From Mustela lutreola (Eukaryota; Chordata; Mammalia; Carnivora; Mustelidae): DNA of 64,000 bases. A program made the position numbers and the translations under genes. Location of the stretch: positions 30,283,745 to 30,347,744 of the forward strand of contig NC_081296.1 in the NCBI RefSeq assembly GCF_030435805.1, written 5' to 3'. Below the pieces are notes generated by a model. That model made no database searches, was not told where the DNA came from, and worked only from the letters and a program-made list of their open reading frames with translations. This document shows, piece after piece, positions 34,997-44,130 of this stretch; positions within the stretch are counted from its first letter, which is position 1, and every line of letters begins with the position of its first letter.

Positions 34997-35114
34997 AACC
35001 CCGTCCCCCAGGGAGGATCTCGCCTGGACGACCAAGTCTGGCTTCTCCCAGCCCCGCCCAAAGGGCCCGTGTCTCGGATCGCCGGGGCATGGCGCCGTCC
35101 CGACCGCTCCCTCG
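34997..35114 (+). ncRNA. SNHG14: Predicted host exon before SNORD115 B11 (118 nt), last in the array
   Basis: TCCTTAG acceptor and CTCG|GTAAGG donor intact. Its intron runs through the B11 snoRNA and into the L1 junction at about 35,301; the next acceptor on the + strand is not obvious. Confidence 0.68.
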
Positions 35115-35168
35115 GTAAGGAGGGGTTCCGGGTGGGCAGGGACCTCACGCGTCGCCCCCGGCTTGCTT

Positions 35169-35249
35169 GGGTCAATGATGAGAACTCATATGGTCTCGAA
35201 GAGCGATGATGACGTAAAAATCATGCTCAATAGGATTACGCTGAGGCCC
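35169..35249 (+). ncRNA. SNORD115: SNORD115 box C/D snoRNA, copy B11 (last of the array)
   Basis: Last copy before the array breaks off. B-type, with one change after the C' box (GACGTAAAA in place of GACCTAAAA); guide 35223-35240 and D box 35241-35244 are intact. Only about 52 bases of array follow. Its normal downstream intron, including any 3' splice site, is replaced by L1 sequence, so processing from a normal intron is uncertain. Confidence 0.93.
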
Positions 35250-35301
35250 AGTGCAGGGGACCGTGCGGGGATCAGCAGCCCCCGACCCTCGGGTCATTTG
35301 A

Positions 35302-35977
35302 ATATGCAGTGAATAATCTCAGTCTTTTAGTATCGGTTGAATCCTGATTTGTGACCCAGTATGTGGTCTATTCTGGAGAAGGTTCCGTGTGCACTTGAGA
35401 AGAATGATTATTCTGTTGTTTTAGGGTGGAATGTTCTGTATATATCTATGAGGTCCATCTGGTCCAATGTGTCATTCAATGCTCTTGTTTATTTCTTGAT
35501 TTTCTGCTTCGATGATCTGTCTAATTCTGAGAGAGGCGTGTTAAGATCTCCTACGATTACTGTATTCATATCAATATGACTCTTTATCTTGATTAACAGT
35601 TTTCTTAAGTAATTGGCTGCTTCCATATTGGGAGCATAGATATTTACAATTGTTAGATCATCTTGGTGGGTAGTCCCTTTAAGGATTATGTAGTGTCCTT
35701 CTGTATCTCTGACTACAGTCTTTAGTTTGAAGTCCAATTTATCTGATATGAGAATCGCTACCCCAGCCTTCTTTGGAGGCCCATTGGCATGAAATATGTT
35801 TCTCCATCCCTTCACTTTCAGTCTGCATGTATCCTTAGGTTCAAAATGGGTCTCTTGTAGACAACATATGGATGGGGCCTGTCGTTTTATCCAATCTGCA
35901 ACCCTGTGCCATTTTATGGGTGCATTTAAGCCATTCACATTGAGAGTGATTATTGATAGATGTTTTTTTATTGACAT
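35302..35977 (-). pseudogene. L1 ORF2, endonuclease part only
   Basis: Starts MSIKKHLSIITLNVNGLNA and carries the APE-like endonuclease motifs: LNVNGLN, CCLQETH, AGVAILIS, NIYAPN and VGDLNTP. After about 162 codons (35,489) the frame is lost, and homology continues in another frame (DLIDIYRTFHP, SSAHGTFSRIDHI) with a further stop until the array junction. No RT domain remains. The family protein is about 1,270 residues. Confidence 0.88.
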
Positions 35978-36026
35978 CGAGTTACCTTTGAAGTCTTCTT
36001 TCTGTAGACTGTCTCTATATTTCTGT

Positions 36027-36986
36027 TCAATGCTCTTCTTGGGATTTTTCCTCTTTTATAGAATCCCCTTTAATATTTCCTGCAGTGTTGGCTTGGTGGT
36101 TGCATAGTCTTTTAAGCCTTGCCGGGTCTTGAAAACGCTTTATCTCTCCATCCATTTTGAATGTCAGTCTTGCTGGATAAAGCATTCTTGGCTGCATGTT
36201 CTTCTCATTTACTGCCCTGAATATATCTTGCCAGCCTCTTCTGGCTTACCAGGTCTCTGTGGACAGGTCTGACGTTATTCTGATGGGCTTCCCTATGTAA
36301 GTAAGGACCCTCTTTGCCCTGGCGGCTTTCAAGAGATTATACCTACAATTATAATTCCTCAATTTGACTATCAGGTGTCGTGATGTTTTTTTGGAATGTA
36401 TAATCTTGGGTGGAGACCGTTTAGCCTCTAGTACATGAACGCTGGTTCCATTCGCAAGATTGGGAAAATTTTCATGAAGGACTTGTTCCACTATATCTTC
36501 TAGACTTTTTTCTTTCTCCTCCCCTTCAGGGATTCCAATAATTCTGACGTTGGAACTCTTCATGGCATCATTTATTTCCCTGATTCTGTTTTCCTGGTTT
36601 CCAAACTGTTTGTTCCAGGCTTCCTCCTGATCCTTTCTCTCTATCTGTTTGTCTTCCAGATCACTAATTCTATATTCTGTTTCAGTTACCCTAGCTTTGA
36701 GAGAGTTTAGATTAGATTGGAACTCATTGAGAGCATTGTGAACCTCCTCCCTGGTAGCTTTAAGCTCCGCCCTAACATTGTGACCATCCTTTGTGGTCAC
36801 TTTCATTTCAGCCCTAATCAATTCTGTTTGGTCATCCATGGCTTTCTCCAACCTAGCTATTGCCTGGATAATTGTTAGCCTGAATTCTCTTTCTGACATA
36901 TTGTCTATGTTGATAGCCGTTAGCTCTGTTGCAGAAGGTCCATCCTCTGTATTTTTATTCTGTTGGGCATTCCTCCTCCTAGTCAT
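36027..36986 (-). pseudogene. L1 ORF1 (RNA-binding ORF1p), one premature stop
   Basis: Reads MTRRRNAQQNKN at its start and KEEKSQEEH at its end; 320 codons including the stop. It has an N-terminal low-complexity part, a central coiled-coil-like stretch (residues about 60-150), and the RRM/C-terminal region with RIIGIPEGEE. A single in-frame TAA at 36,246-36,248 follows ETW, where the family has Q (TAA-A-R-R-G-W). The rest of the frame is open, so this insert decayed recently. ORF1p normally coats L1 RNA as a trimer. Confidence 0.88.
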
Positions 36987-39122
36987 TTTGGTGGGAGATG
37001 ACTTAACAGATGTAGCTGGATATATCAACTGTTGTGCAGTCAAGGTGCTCCCTGGAACACTTCTGAGCAATCAGGATTCCCCACCCAAACGAGAGACAAA
37101 AGAAAAGAAAAAGAAAAAGAAAAGAAGAAAAAGAGAGAGAGAGAGAGAGACGGGAAAGAAAGGGAAGATTAAGAAGAAGGTTCAGTCCAGATGGGCCCCA
37201 AGAGAAGATTTACAAAGTGGACAAACAAAAAGAGATAAAAAGAATGATACAAGTATATGACAAGAGAAAATATATATATATATGCAAAAATATATATATG
37301 CAAATAAAGAAAGGTACCAAGAGCTCGTCAAAAAGAACCACAAGTGTAACATTTATATGCTACCAGGACAAACACAAAAAACATAGAAACACTGGTGGAA
37401 GAAGATGGGAGAGTACTTATAAATTCTCAGTGTGTGCGAGGAAGGTTGTTTTGATTCTTCCTGGATGTATCTTGATATCTTTGTTAAAGGACTCAACTTT
37501 CCTAAGATAAAGGGGATTAAAAATACTACCCTATAGGGGTAGTATTGATTGGAGAAAGGGGATTACTTTGAAGTTTAACTGTATATGAATATTAGAGGAT
37601 AAAAATAAAAAGGAATAAACTACACTAAACTAAACTAAAATTTTAAAAAAGGAATTCAAAAATATAAATGCAAAAGAAAAACAGGTGTATGTATCAAAAA
37701 GTTCAGGTTACAAAGGTATTATGGAATTTGATGTACTGTACAGCTTGCTGTGATGGTAAATAGGTTTAAAAAATTACCTATGTGTAAAAAAAAAAAAAAA
37801 ATGAACTGAATTAGTGGGAATGAGTGAACAATACAAGTTTCCTATGAAGTAGTGGTTGTTCTCTTATAGTCCTTTGTTTTTCCTCTTTTTTTTTCTTTCT
37901 TATTTTGTTTTCTGGGGGAGGGGCCTGCCACGTGGGTTGTCAGTCAATGATGTTTCCTGAGTTAAGTCCTCCCGCCCCCCTCAAGGTGGTGGGCTCTGAG
38001 GAAACTGGGTTCTTTTCAGGCTTTTGTTCCCTGGCGGTTTTTATGCTTGTTCACTTTTTTTTTCTCTCACCTTGACCGCCTTTGATGGTTTTTGTAGTTT
38101 TAGAGGAAAACAAACCGCACCCTGATCTCCCTCTCAAAGAGAAGCCTCAGTCTGGGTGCAGAGCCTAAATAAGTTCCCCCTTGGCTGCTGGCAGAGCAGG
38201 TTACAAGTCGCAGACCCTGGGGGCGCAGGATCTTTTGCTTGTACCCAAAGCCAAGGCAGTGGCAGCTGTCTGGGAGCTCCTGACCGCCAGAGAGGTTCCA
38301 AGCAGCAATGGCACACTGAGATTTTGCCGCTGGCCTGGGCTGGGAGTGCCTGGCTTGCGCGCACCTCTTTCAGAGGTGGCTATGAAAGAGGCACTGAGAA
38401 CGGGGCGCTGGTCTGTAAGCACCAGGCTGGGCTTTTGCGCACCTCTGTCAGGAAAGAGTTTGGGGCTCAGGGCTTAGGCTTTGAAACAATGGCGCTGGAC
38501 AAAGAGCGCTGGCAGGGCCTTTGTAACTCAGGGGAGCATGAGGGACGTGCGTGCATATCTCAAGCTTTGTGATAGGACTCGCGCGTTCTGCCAACCAGCG
38601 TGGCTCCCATCCCCTCACAGGAACTAGAACCCACACATTCACAGGTGCACTGGTGGCTTAGGGACCAAGAGCTGGTTTCTCCGCCGCACTCTTTCTGCCT
38701 CAGCACCGGGGAGGCTGTCCTGGGACCGGGGACTTAAGCCCCTGTCCCTAGCCACCCCGATTCCCACAATTTCCCCCCCCCCCCCGTGATCCTTTGCTCT
38801 TTTGGAGTGCTTTCAGCCAGTCTCCAAGTTAATGCTAGTCCCCAGACGCAGGGCACTCTCACTCGTATTGGGGTATTACTTTCCCACCGGTCACCTCTGG
38901 TGGCTCCCTCCCCCTTTTGTTTATCTTCTGATATCAGTCTGCCTTTCCCACTCCGCTTTACCTGCCCACTGGCATCTTCTGCCCCTGTAGAGATCCAGCC
39001 ATGTATAATTCTGATCTCAGGCTGATTTCAAGGGTGATCGGAGTTCTTTGGTAGGTAATCAGCTCACTTTGGGGTACCGGCTGAAAAGGCGCCTCCTCCT
39101 TCTCCCCCGCCATCTTGTCCAA
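36987..39122 (-). promoter_or_regulatory. L1 5' UTR with internal promoter region
   Basis: About 2.1 kb of GC-richer leader (38,100-39,100) followed toward ORF1 by AT/GA-rich sequence with (GA)n near 37,130-37,150. In this family the region holds an internal Pol II promoter. Activity is not shown by sequence. Confidence 0.6.
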
Positions 39123-39553
39123 AACCTGAAAAGAAATTTAAAAAATAAATAAAATTTAAATTTAAATAAAGAAGTTGGTTTAGCCAAGTTTGAAGAGGTT
39201 GCCGCCCATGTTTTCTTCTAGGATATTGATGATTTCCTTCCTTACATTTAGGTCTTCATCTTTGTGTGTGGAATAAGAAAATGGCCCATTTTCATTCTTC
39301 TACATGTTGCTGTCCAATTTCTCCAACACCATTTGTTGAAAAAACTGTCTTTTTTTTTCCCCACTGCATATTATTTCCTGCTTTGTCAAAGGTCACTTGA
39401 CCATATAGTTGTGGGTCCATCTGTGTTTTCTCTTCTGTACTGTTTATCTACATGTCTGTTTTTGTGCCAGTACCATACTGTCTTGATGACTACAACTTTG
39501 TAATATAGCTTGAAATCCAGAATCATGATGCCTCTAATTTTGTTTTTCTTTTT

Positions 39554-40124
39554 TTATTATTTTTTAAATTTCTTTTAAGTGTAACAGAATTCAATGTTTA
39601 TGCACCACAGTCAGTGCTACATGCAATTTGTGCCCTCCATAATACCCACCACCAGGCTCACCCAACCTCCCACCCCTCGCCCCTCTAAAACCCTCAGATT
39701 GTTTTTCAAAGTCCATAGTCTCTCATGGTTCATCTCCCCCTTCAATTTCCCCCAACTCCCTTCTCCTTTCCATCTCCCAATGTCCTCTGTGTTATTCCTT
39801 ATGCTCCACAAATAAGCGAAACCATAAGATAATTGATTATCTCTGCTTGACTTATTTCATTCAGCATAATCTCTTCCAGTCCTGTCCATGTTGATACAAA
39901 AGTTGGGTATTCATCCTTTCTGATGGAGGCATGATACTTCATAGTATATACGGACCATATCTTCTTTATCCATTCATCCATTGAAGGGCATCTTGTTTCT
40001 TTCCACAGTTTGGCGACTGTGGCCATTGCTGCTTTGAATAATGGGGGACAGATGGCTCTTCTTTTCACTACATCTGTATCTTTGGGGTAAATACCCAGTA
40101 GTGCAATTGCAGGGTCATACTCTA
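39554..40124 (-). mobile_element. 5'-truncated L1 tail inserted in the older L1, with 13-bp target site duplication
   Basis: T-rich start (poly-A on the - strand), L1 3' UTR with the carnivore ATACCCACCACCAGGCT motif, then the last ORF2 codons (the frame at 40,179-39,799 carries IALLGIYPK and PSMDEWIKKIW). Direct repeats TGTTTTTCTTTTT at 39,541-39,553 and 40,125-40,137 mark the insertion. Confidence 0.85.
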
Positions 40125-40664
40125 TGTTTTTCTTTTTCAGGGCTGTTCTGGCTATTTGGGATCTTTTGTGGTTCAACACAAATGTTAGGATTGTTCTAGA
40201 TCTGTGGAAAAAATCTAGTGGTATTTTGATAGGGATTGCTTTAAATGTGTGGATTGCTTTGGGTAGTATAGAGATTTAGCAATGTTTGTTCTTCCAATCC
40301 ATGTGCATGGAATGCATTTCCATTTCTTTGTGTTCTCTCCAATTCCTTTCATAAGTGTTGTATAGTTTTCAGAGTACAGATCTTTTACCTCTTTAGTTAT
40401 GTTTATTCCTAGGTATCATTGTTTTGGATGTAATTTAAAATTGGATCAATTCCTTTATTTTTATCGCTGCTGCTTTATAATAGTTGTAGACAAATGCAAC
40501 ATATTTCTGTATGTTTATTTTATATCCTGCCACTTTGCTAAATTCATGTATTAGTTTTAGCCATTTTTGGTAGAGTCTTTTGGATTTTCTACATCAAGTA
40601 TCATATCATGTACAAATAGTGAAAGATTGACTTAATTTTGCCAATTTGGATGCCTTTTATTTCT

Positions 40665-40745
40665 TACTTGTTTGTTTGTTTTAATTTATATTGTGTTATG
40701 TTAGTCACCATAAAATACATCATTCGTTTTTGAATCAGTGTTTCT
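40665..40745 (-). mobile_element. Short L1 3' UTR fragment
   Basis: About 80 bases with TTATGTTAGTCACCATA interrupt the older L1 RT region. This motif also occurs at 41,735 and 62,157 in L1 tails. Confidence 0.6.
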
Positions 40746-41699
40746 TTTTGTTGTCTGATTGCTGAGGCTAAAACTTGGCTCTCTCTGCTTGACAGGACTA
40801 TGTTAAATGATAATGGTGGGAATGGACATCCTGGTCTTGTTCCTGATTATGGGAGGATACATATATCCCAATTGATGATGGTATTAGCTGTAGTTTTTTC
40901 ATGTATGAACTCTATGATGTTAAGCTATTTTCTATCTATCCCTACTTTCTTGGAGGCTTTTACAAGAACGGGTGTTGTATTTTCTCAAATGTTTTTTCTG
41001 CATCTATTGAGAGAATCATATATCTTTGTCCTTTCTTCTATTAAGGTAGTGCATATGTTGATTGATTTGCAATATTGAAACAATACTGCAGCTCATGAAT
41101 AAATCCCACTTGATCGTGGTGAATAATTGTTTTAATATAATGTTGAATTCGATTTCCTAGTATTTTGTTGAGATCTTTTACATTCATGTTCATCAGAGAT
41201 ATTGGCCTGTAATTCTCTTTTTTTTTTTTCCTTAATTCTATTTTTATAGTGGGGTCTATGTCTGGTTTTGGGATCAAGGTAATGCTATCTTTATGGAATG
41301 AATTTGGAAGTTTTCCTTCCATTTCTATTTTTTGGAAAAGTTTCAGAAGAATAGGTATAAACTTTTTTTTTAAATGTCTGGTAGAATTCCCCCTGGGAAA
41401 CTATCTGGCCTTGGATTTTTGTTTGTTCAGAGATTTTTGATTACTGATTTAGTTTCTTTGCTGGTTATTAGTCTGTTCAAATTTTCTATTCCTGTTTCAG
41501 TTTTTGTAATTTATATTTTCCTAGGAATTTGTCCATTTCTTCCAGATTGCCCAGTTTTTTGGTATAATTTTTATAATATTCTTTTATATTTCTCTGGTAT
41601 TAGTTGTGATCTTTCATCTTTCACTCGTGATTTTATTTATTTGGGTCCTCTTTTCTTTTTGATAAGTCTGGCTAGGTGTTTATCAATTTTATTAACTCT

Positions 41700-41797
41700 T
41701 TCAAAGAACCAACTCTTTTTTATTTTATTTTATTATGTTATGTTAGTCACCATACAGTACATCATTAGTTCTTTTTTTAGCTCACTTTTTTTTTGCA
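41700..41797 (-). mobile_element. L1 3' UTR fragment next to a larger L1 insertion
   Basis: TTATGTTAGTCACCATACAG near 41,733-41,752 after a T-rich run; a short L1 3' UTR piece between the older L1 and the insertion that begins at 41,810. Confidence 0.6.
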
Positions 41798-41809
41798 TTT
41801 TAGTTCATT

Positions 41810-43869
41810 AATTTTTTTTTTATTTCTTTTCACCATAACAGTATTCATTGTTTTTGCACCACATCTAGTGCTCCATGCAATTCATGCCCTCTCTAATACC
41901 CAACACCTGGTTCCCCCAACCTCCCACCCCTCGCCCCTTCAAAACCCTCAGATTGTTTTCAGAGTCCATAGTCTCTCATGGTTCATCTCCCCCTTCAATT
42001 TCCCCCAACTCCCTTCTCCTCTCCATCTCCCCTTGTCCTCCATGATATTTGTTATGCTCCACAAATAAGTGAAACCATATGATAATTGACTTTCTCTGCT
42101 TGACTTATTTCACTCAGCATAACTCTTCCAGTCCCGTCCATGCTGCTACAAAAGTTGGGTATTCATCCTTTCTGATGGAGGCATAATACTCCATAGTGTA
42201 TATGGACCACATCTTCCTTATCCATTCATCCGTTGAAGGCCATCTTGGTTCCTTCCACAGTTTGGCAACCGTGGCCATTGCTGCTATAAACATTGGGGTA
42301 CAGATGGCCCTTCTTTTCACTATATCTGTATATTTGGGGTAAATACCCAGTAGTGCAATGACAGGATTCATAGGGAAGCTCTATTTTTAATTTCATGAGG
42401 AATATCCACACTGTTTTCCAAAGTGGCTGCACCAACTTGCATTCCCACCAACACTGGAAGAGGGTTCCCCTTTCTCCACATCCTCTCCAACACATGTTGT
42501 TTCCTGTCTTGCTAATTTTGGCCATTCTAAGTGGTGTAAGGTGGTATCTCAATGTGGTTTTCATTTGAATCTCCCTGATGGCTAGTGATAATGAACATTT
42601 TTTCATGTGTCTGATAGCCATTTGTATGTCTTAATTGGAGAAGTGTCTGTCCATATCTTCTGCCCATTTTTTGATATTATTGTCTGTTTTGTGTGTGTTG
42701 AGTTTGAGGAGTTCATTATAGATCCTGGATATCAACCTTCTGTCTGTACTGTCATTTGCAAATATCTTCTCCCATTTCATGGGTTGCCTCTTTGTTTTCT
42801 TGACTGTTTCCTTTGCTGTGCAGAAGCTTTTGATCTTGATGAAGTCCCAAAAGTTCATCTTCGCTTTTGTTTCCTTTGCCTTTGGAGACATATCTTGAAA
42901 GAAGTTGCTGTGGCCGATGTTGAAGAGATTACTGCCTATGTTCTCCTCTAAGATTCTGATGGATTCATGTGTCACACTGAGGTCTTTTATCCATTTTGAT
43001 TTTATCTTTTTGTACGGTGTAAGAGAATGGTAGAGTTTCATTCTTCTACATAGAGCTGTCCAGTTTTCCCAGCACCATTTATTGAAGACTGTCTTTTTTC
43101 CACTGTATATTTTTTCCTATTTTGTCGAAGATTATTTGACCATAGAGTTGAGGGTCCATATCTGGGCTCTCTACTCTGTTCTACTGGTCTATGTGTCTGT
43201 TTTTATGCCAGTACCATGCTGTCTTGGTGAAGATCAATAAACCATTGGCCACACTAATCCAAAAGAAAAGAGAGAAAGCCCAAATTAATAAAATGATGAA
43301 TGAAAAGGGAGAGACCACAACTAACACCAAGGAAGTAGAAACATTCATCAGAAGTTATTATCAACATTTATATGCCAATAAGCTAAGCAACCTAGATGAA
43401 ATGGATGCATTCCTGGAAAAATATAAACTCCCAAAATTGAACCAGGAAGAAATTGACAACCTGAATAGACTGAAATATAGTAACGAGATTGAAGCAGTGA
43501 TCAAAAACCTCCCAAAAAACAAGAGCACAGGACCTGATGGATTCCCTGGGGAATTCTACCAAACTTTAGCTTACTTTTTGAAATCTTTTTTTTTTTTTTT
43601 TTGCTTTTTAAATTTCTTTTCAGTGTACCAGAATGCACTGTTTATGCACCACACCCAGTGCTCCATGCAATGCGTGCCCTCCATAATACCCACCACCAGG
43701 CTCACACAACCTCCCACCCCCCGCCCCTTCAAAATCCTCAGAGTGTTCCATGATTCATTGTCTACATATAACACCCAGTGCTCCATGCAATACATGCTCT
43801 CCTTAATACCCACCACTGGGTTAACCCATCCCCCCACACCCCTCTACTCTAGTTTGACAAAGAATGAGC
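41810..43869 (-). mobile_element. L1 insertion with inverted 5' segment, 12-bp target site duplication
   Basis: Direct repeats TTTTAGTTCATT at 41,798-41,809 and 43,870-43,881. Inside: poly-T, 3' UTR, and ORF2 C-terminal region on the - strand to about 43,228 (with [28 protein letters not shown] near 42,430-42,500). Then comes an inverted piece on the + strand, 43,229-43,567, which reads the linker before the RT domain ([36 protein letters not shown]). About 1.2 kb of ORF2 between the two pieces is absent. A further L1 tail follows at 43,588. Confidence 0.8.
43588..43862 (-). mobile_element. L1 3' UTR fragments nested in the preceding L1
   Basis: A poly-T run, then one L1 3' UTR copy (43,600-43,740) joined to part of a second, older-type 3' UTR (43,741-43,850, with TACATATAACACCCAGTGC). 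Confidence 0.7.
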
Positions 43870-43919
43870 TTTTAGTTCATTGATCTGTTCTACTGGTTTT
43901 TGTTTGTTTGTTTTTCTCT

Positions 43920-44130
43920 ATAATGTTTATTTCTTTTTAAAAATTAACATATAATGTATTATTTGCTTCAGGGGTACAGGTCTGTGAATCATCAGTCTTA
44001 CACAATTCATAATACTCACCATAGCATATACCCTCCCCAATGTTCATAACCCAACTTCTTCCCCCGCAGCAATCCTCAATTCTTTTCCTAAAATTAAGAA
44101 TCTGTTATGATTTGTCTCCCTCCTGATCTG
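43920..44130 (-). mobile_element. L1 3' UTR fragment of a different subfamily
   Basis: Contains GGGGTACAGGTCTGTGAATC and CATATACCCTCCCCAATG, a 3' UTR type distinct from the other tails here. It interrupts the older L1 ORF2. Confidence 0.65.

Larger units (their letters stand above)
1..35301 (+). repeat. SNORD115: SNORD115 macrosatellite array (ten full dimeric units of ~3.35 kb plus one partial)
   Basis: Tandem, head-to-tail array entering from beyond the left edge. The unit boundary used here is the first base of each A-type snoRNA; unit lengths are 3349, 3350, 3351, 3349, 3355, 3351, 3348, 3328, 3349 and 3350 bases, then a broken unit. Each unit holds two homologous but diverged half-units, each with an exon-like segment, one SNORD115 and a long intron. 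Base composition is GC-rich and CpG-dense, unlike the AT-rich DNA to the right. Units differ by scattered substitutions and a poly-G tract of variable length; large indels are rare. The family is the paternally expressed, brain-restricted snoRNA cluster of the Prader-Willi region. Copy number in an assembly may be collapsed or expanded. Confidence 0.96.
1..35301 (+). ncRNA. SNHG14: SNHG14-type snoRNA host transcript, partial (introns and small exons across the array)
   Basis: Inferred long non-coding transcript on the + strand that would host the snoRNAs in its introns. The support is 21 predicted exons of exactly 118 nt, each with a pyrimidine-rich tract plus AG before it and a GTAAG-type donor after it, one before every snoRNA, and 45-nt exons with GTGAGT donors after A-type snoRNAs. 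Neither exon size is a multiple of three and no frame is conserved across copies, so coding is unlikely. In other mammals this transcript runs from the SNRPN promoter through the SNORD116 and SNORD115 clusters and continues as the antisense silencer of UBE3A. Promoter and ends lie outside the window. Confidence 0.75.
33493..35301 (+). repeat. Array unit 11, truncated (A11 + start of B11)
   Basis: A complete A half, then the B half up to about 52 bases past the B11 snoRNA. Array homology ends at CATTTGA (35,295-35,301) and L1 sequence begins at once. Confidence 0.9.
35302..39122 (-). mobile_element. Young carnivore L1, 5' complete, 3' truncated at the array junction
   Basis: Read on the - strand: 5' end at about 39,122 (GGACAAGATGGCGGGGGAG start), a 5' UTR of about 2.1 kb with a GA-rich tract at 37,095-37,150, ORF1, then the start of ORF2. 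The RT domain, C-terminal part, 3' UTR and poly-A are missing because the sequence switches to SNORD115 array at about 35,301. New L1 inserts usually lose their 5' end, so loss of the 3' end points to later deletion or rearrangement. Confidence 0.9.

Noticed and set aside
1-35301. D4Z4/DUX4-like macrosatellite (GC-rich, 3.3 kb units)
   Set aside because: Unit size and GC content are similar, but there is no homeodomain frame, and SNORD115 genes are present.
1-35301. Ribosomal DNA spacer or centromeric satellite
   Set aside because: No rRNA gene sequence and no short monomer; the unit is defined by snoRNAs with splice-site-flanked exons.
37081-37510. Small + strand frames in Lys/Arg-rich sequence
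   Set aside because: They lie antisense in the L1 5' UTR and its GA-rich tract; composition artefact.
43191-43883. 230-codon + strand frame with reverse-transcriptase-linker residues as a gene
   Set aside because: It joins an inverted L1 ORF2 piece to L1 3' UTR sequence; a chance fusion inside nested L1s.
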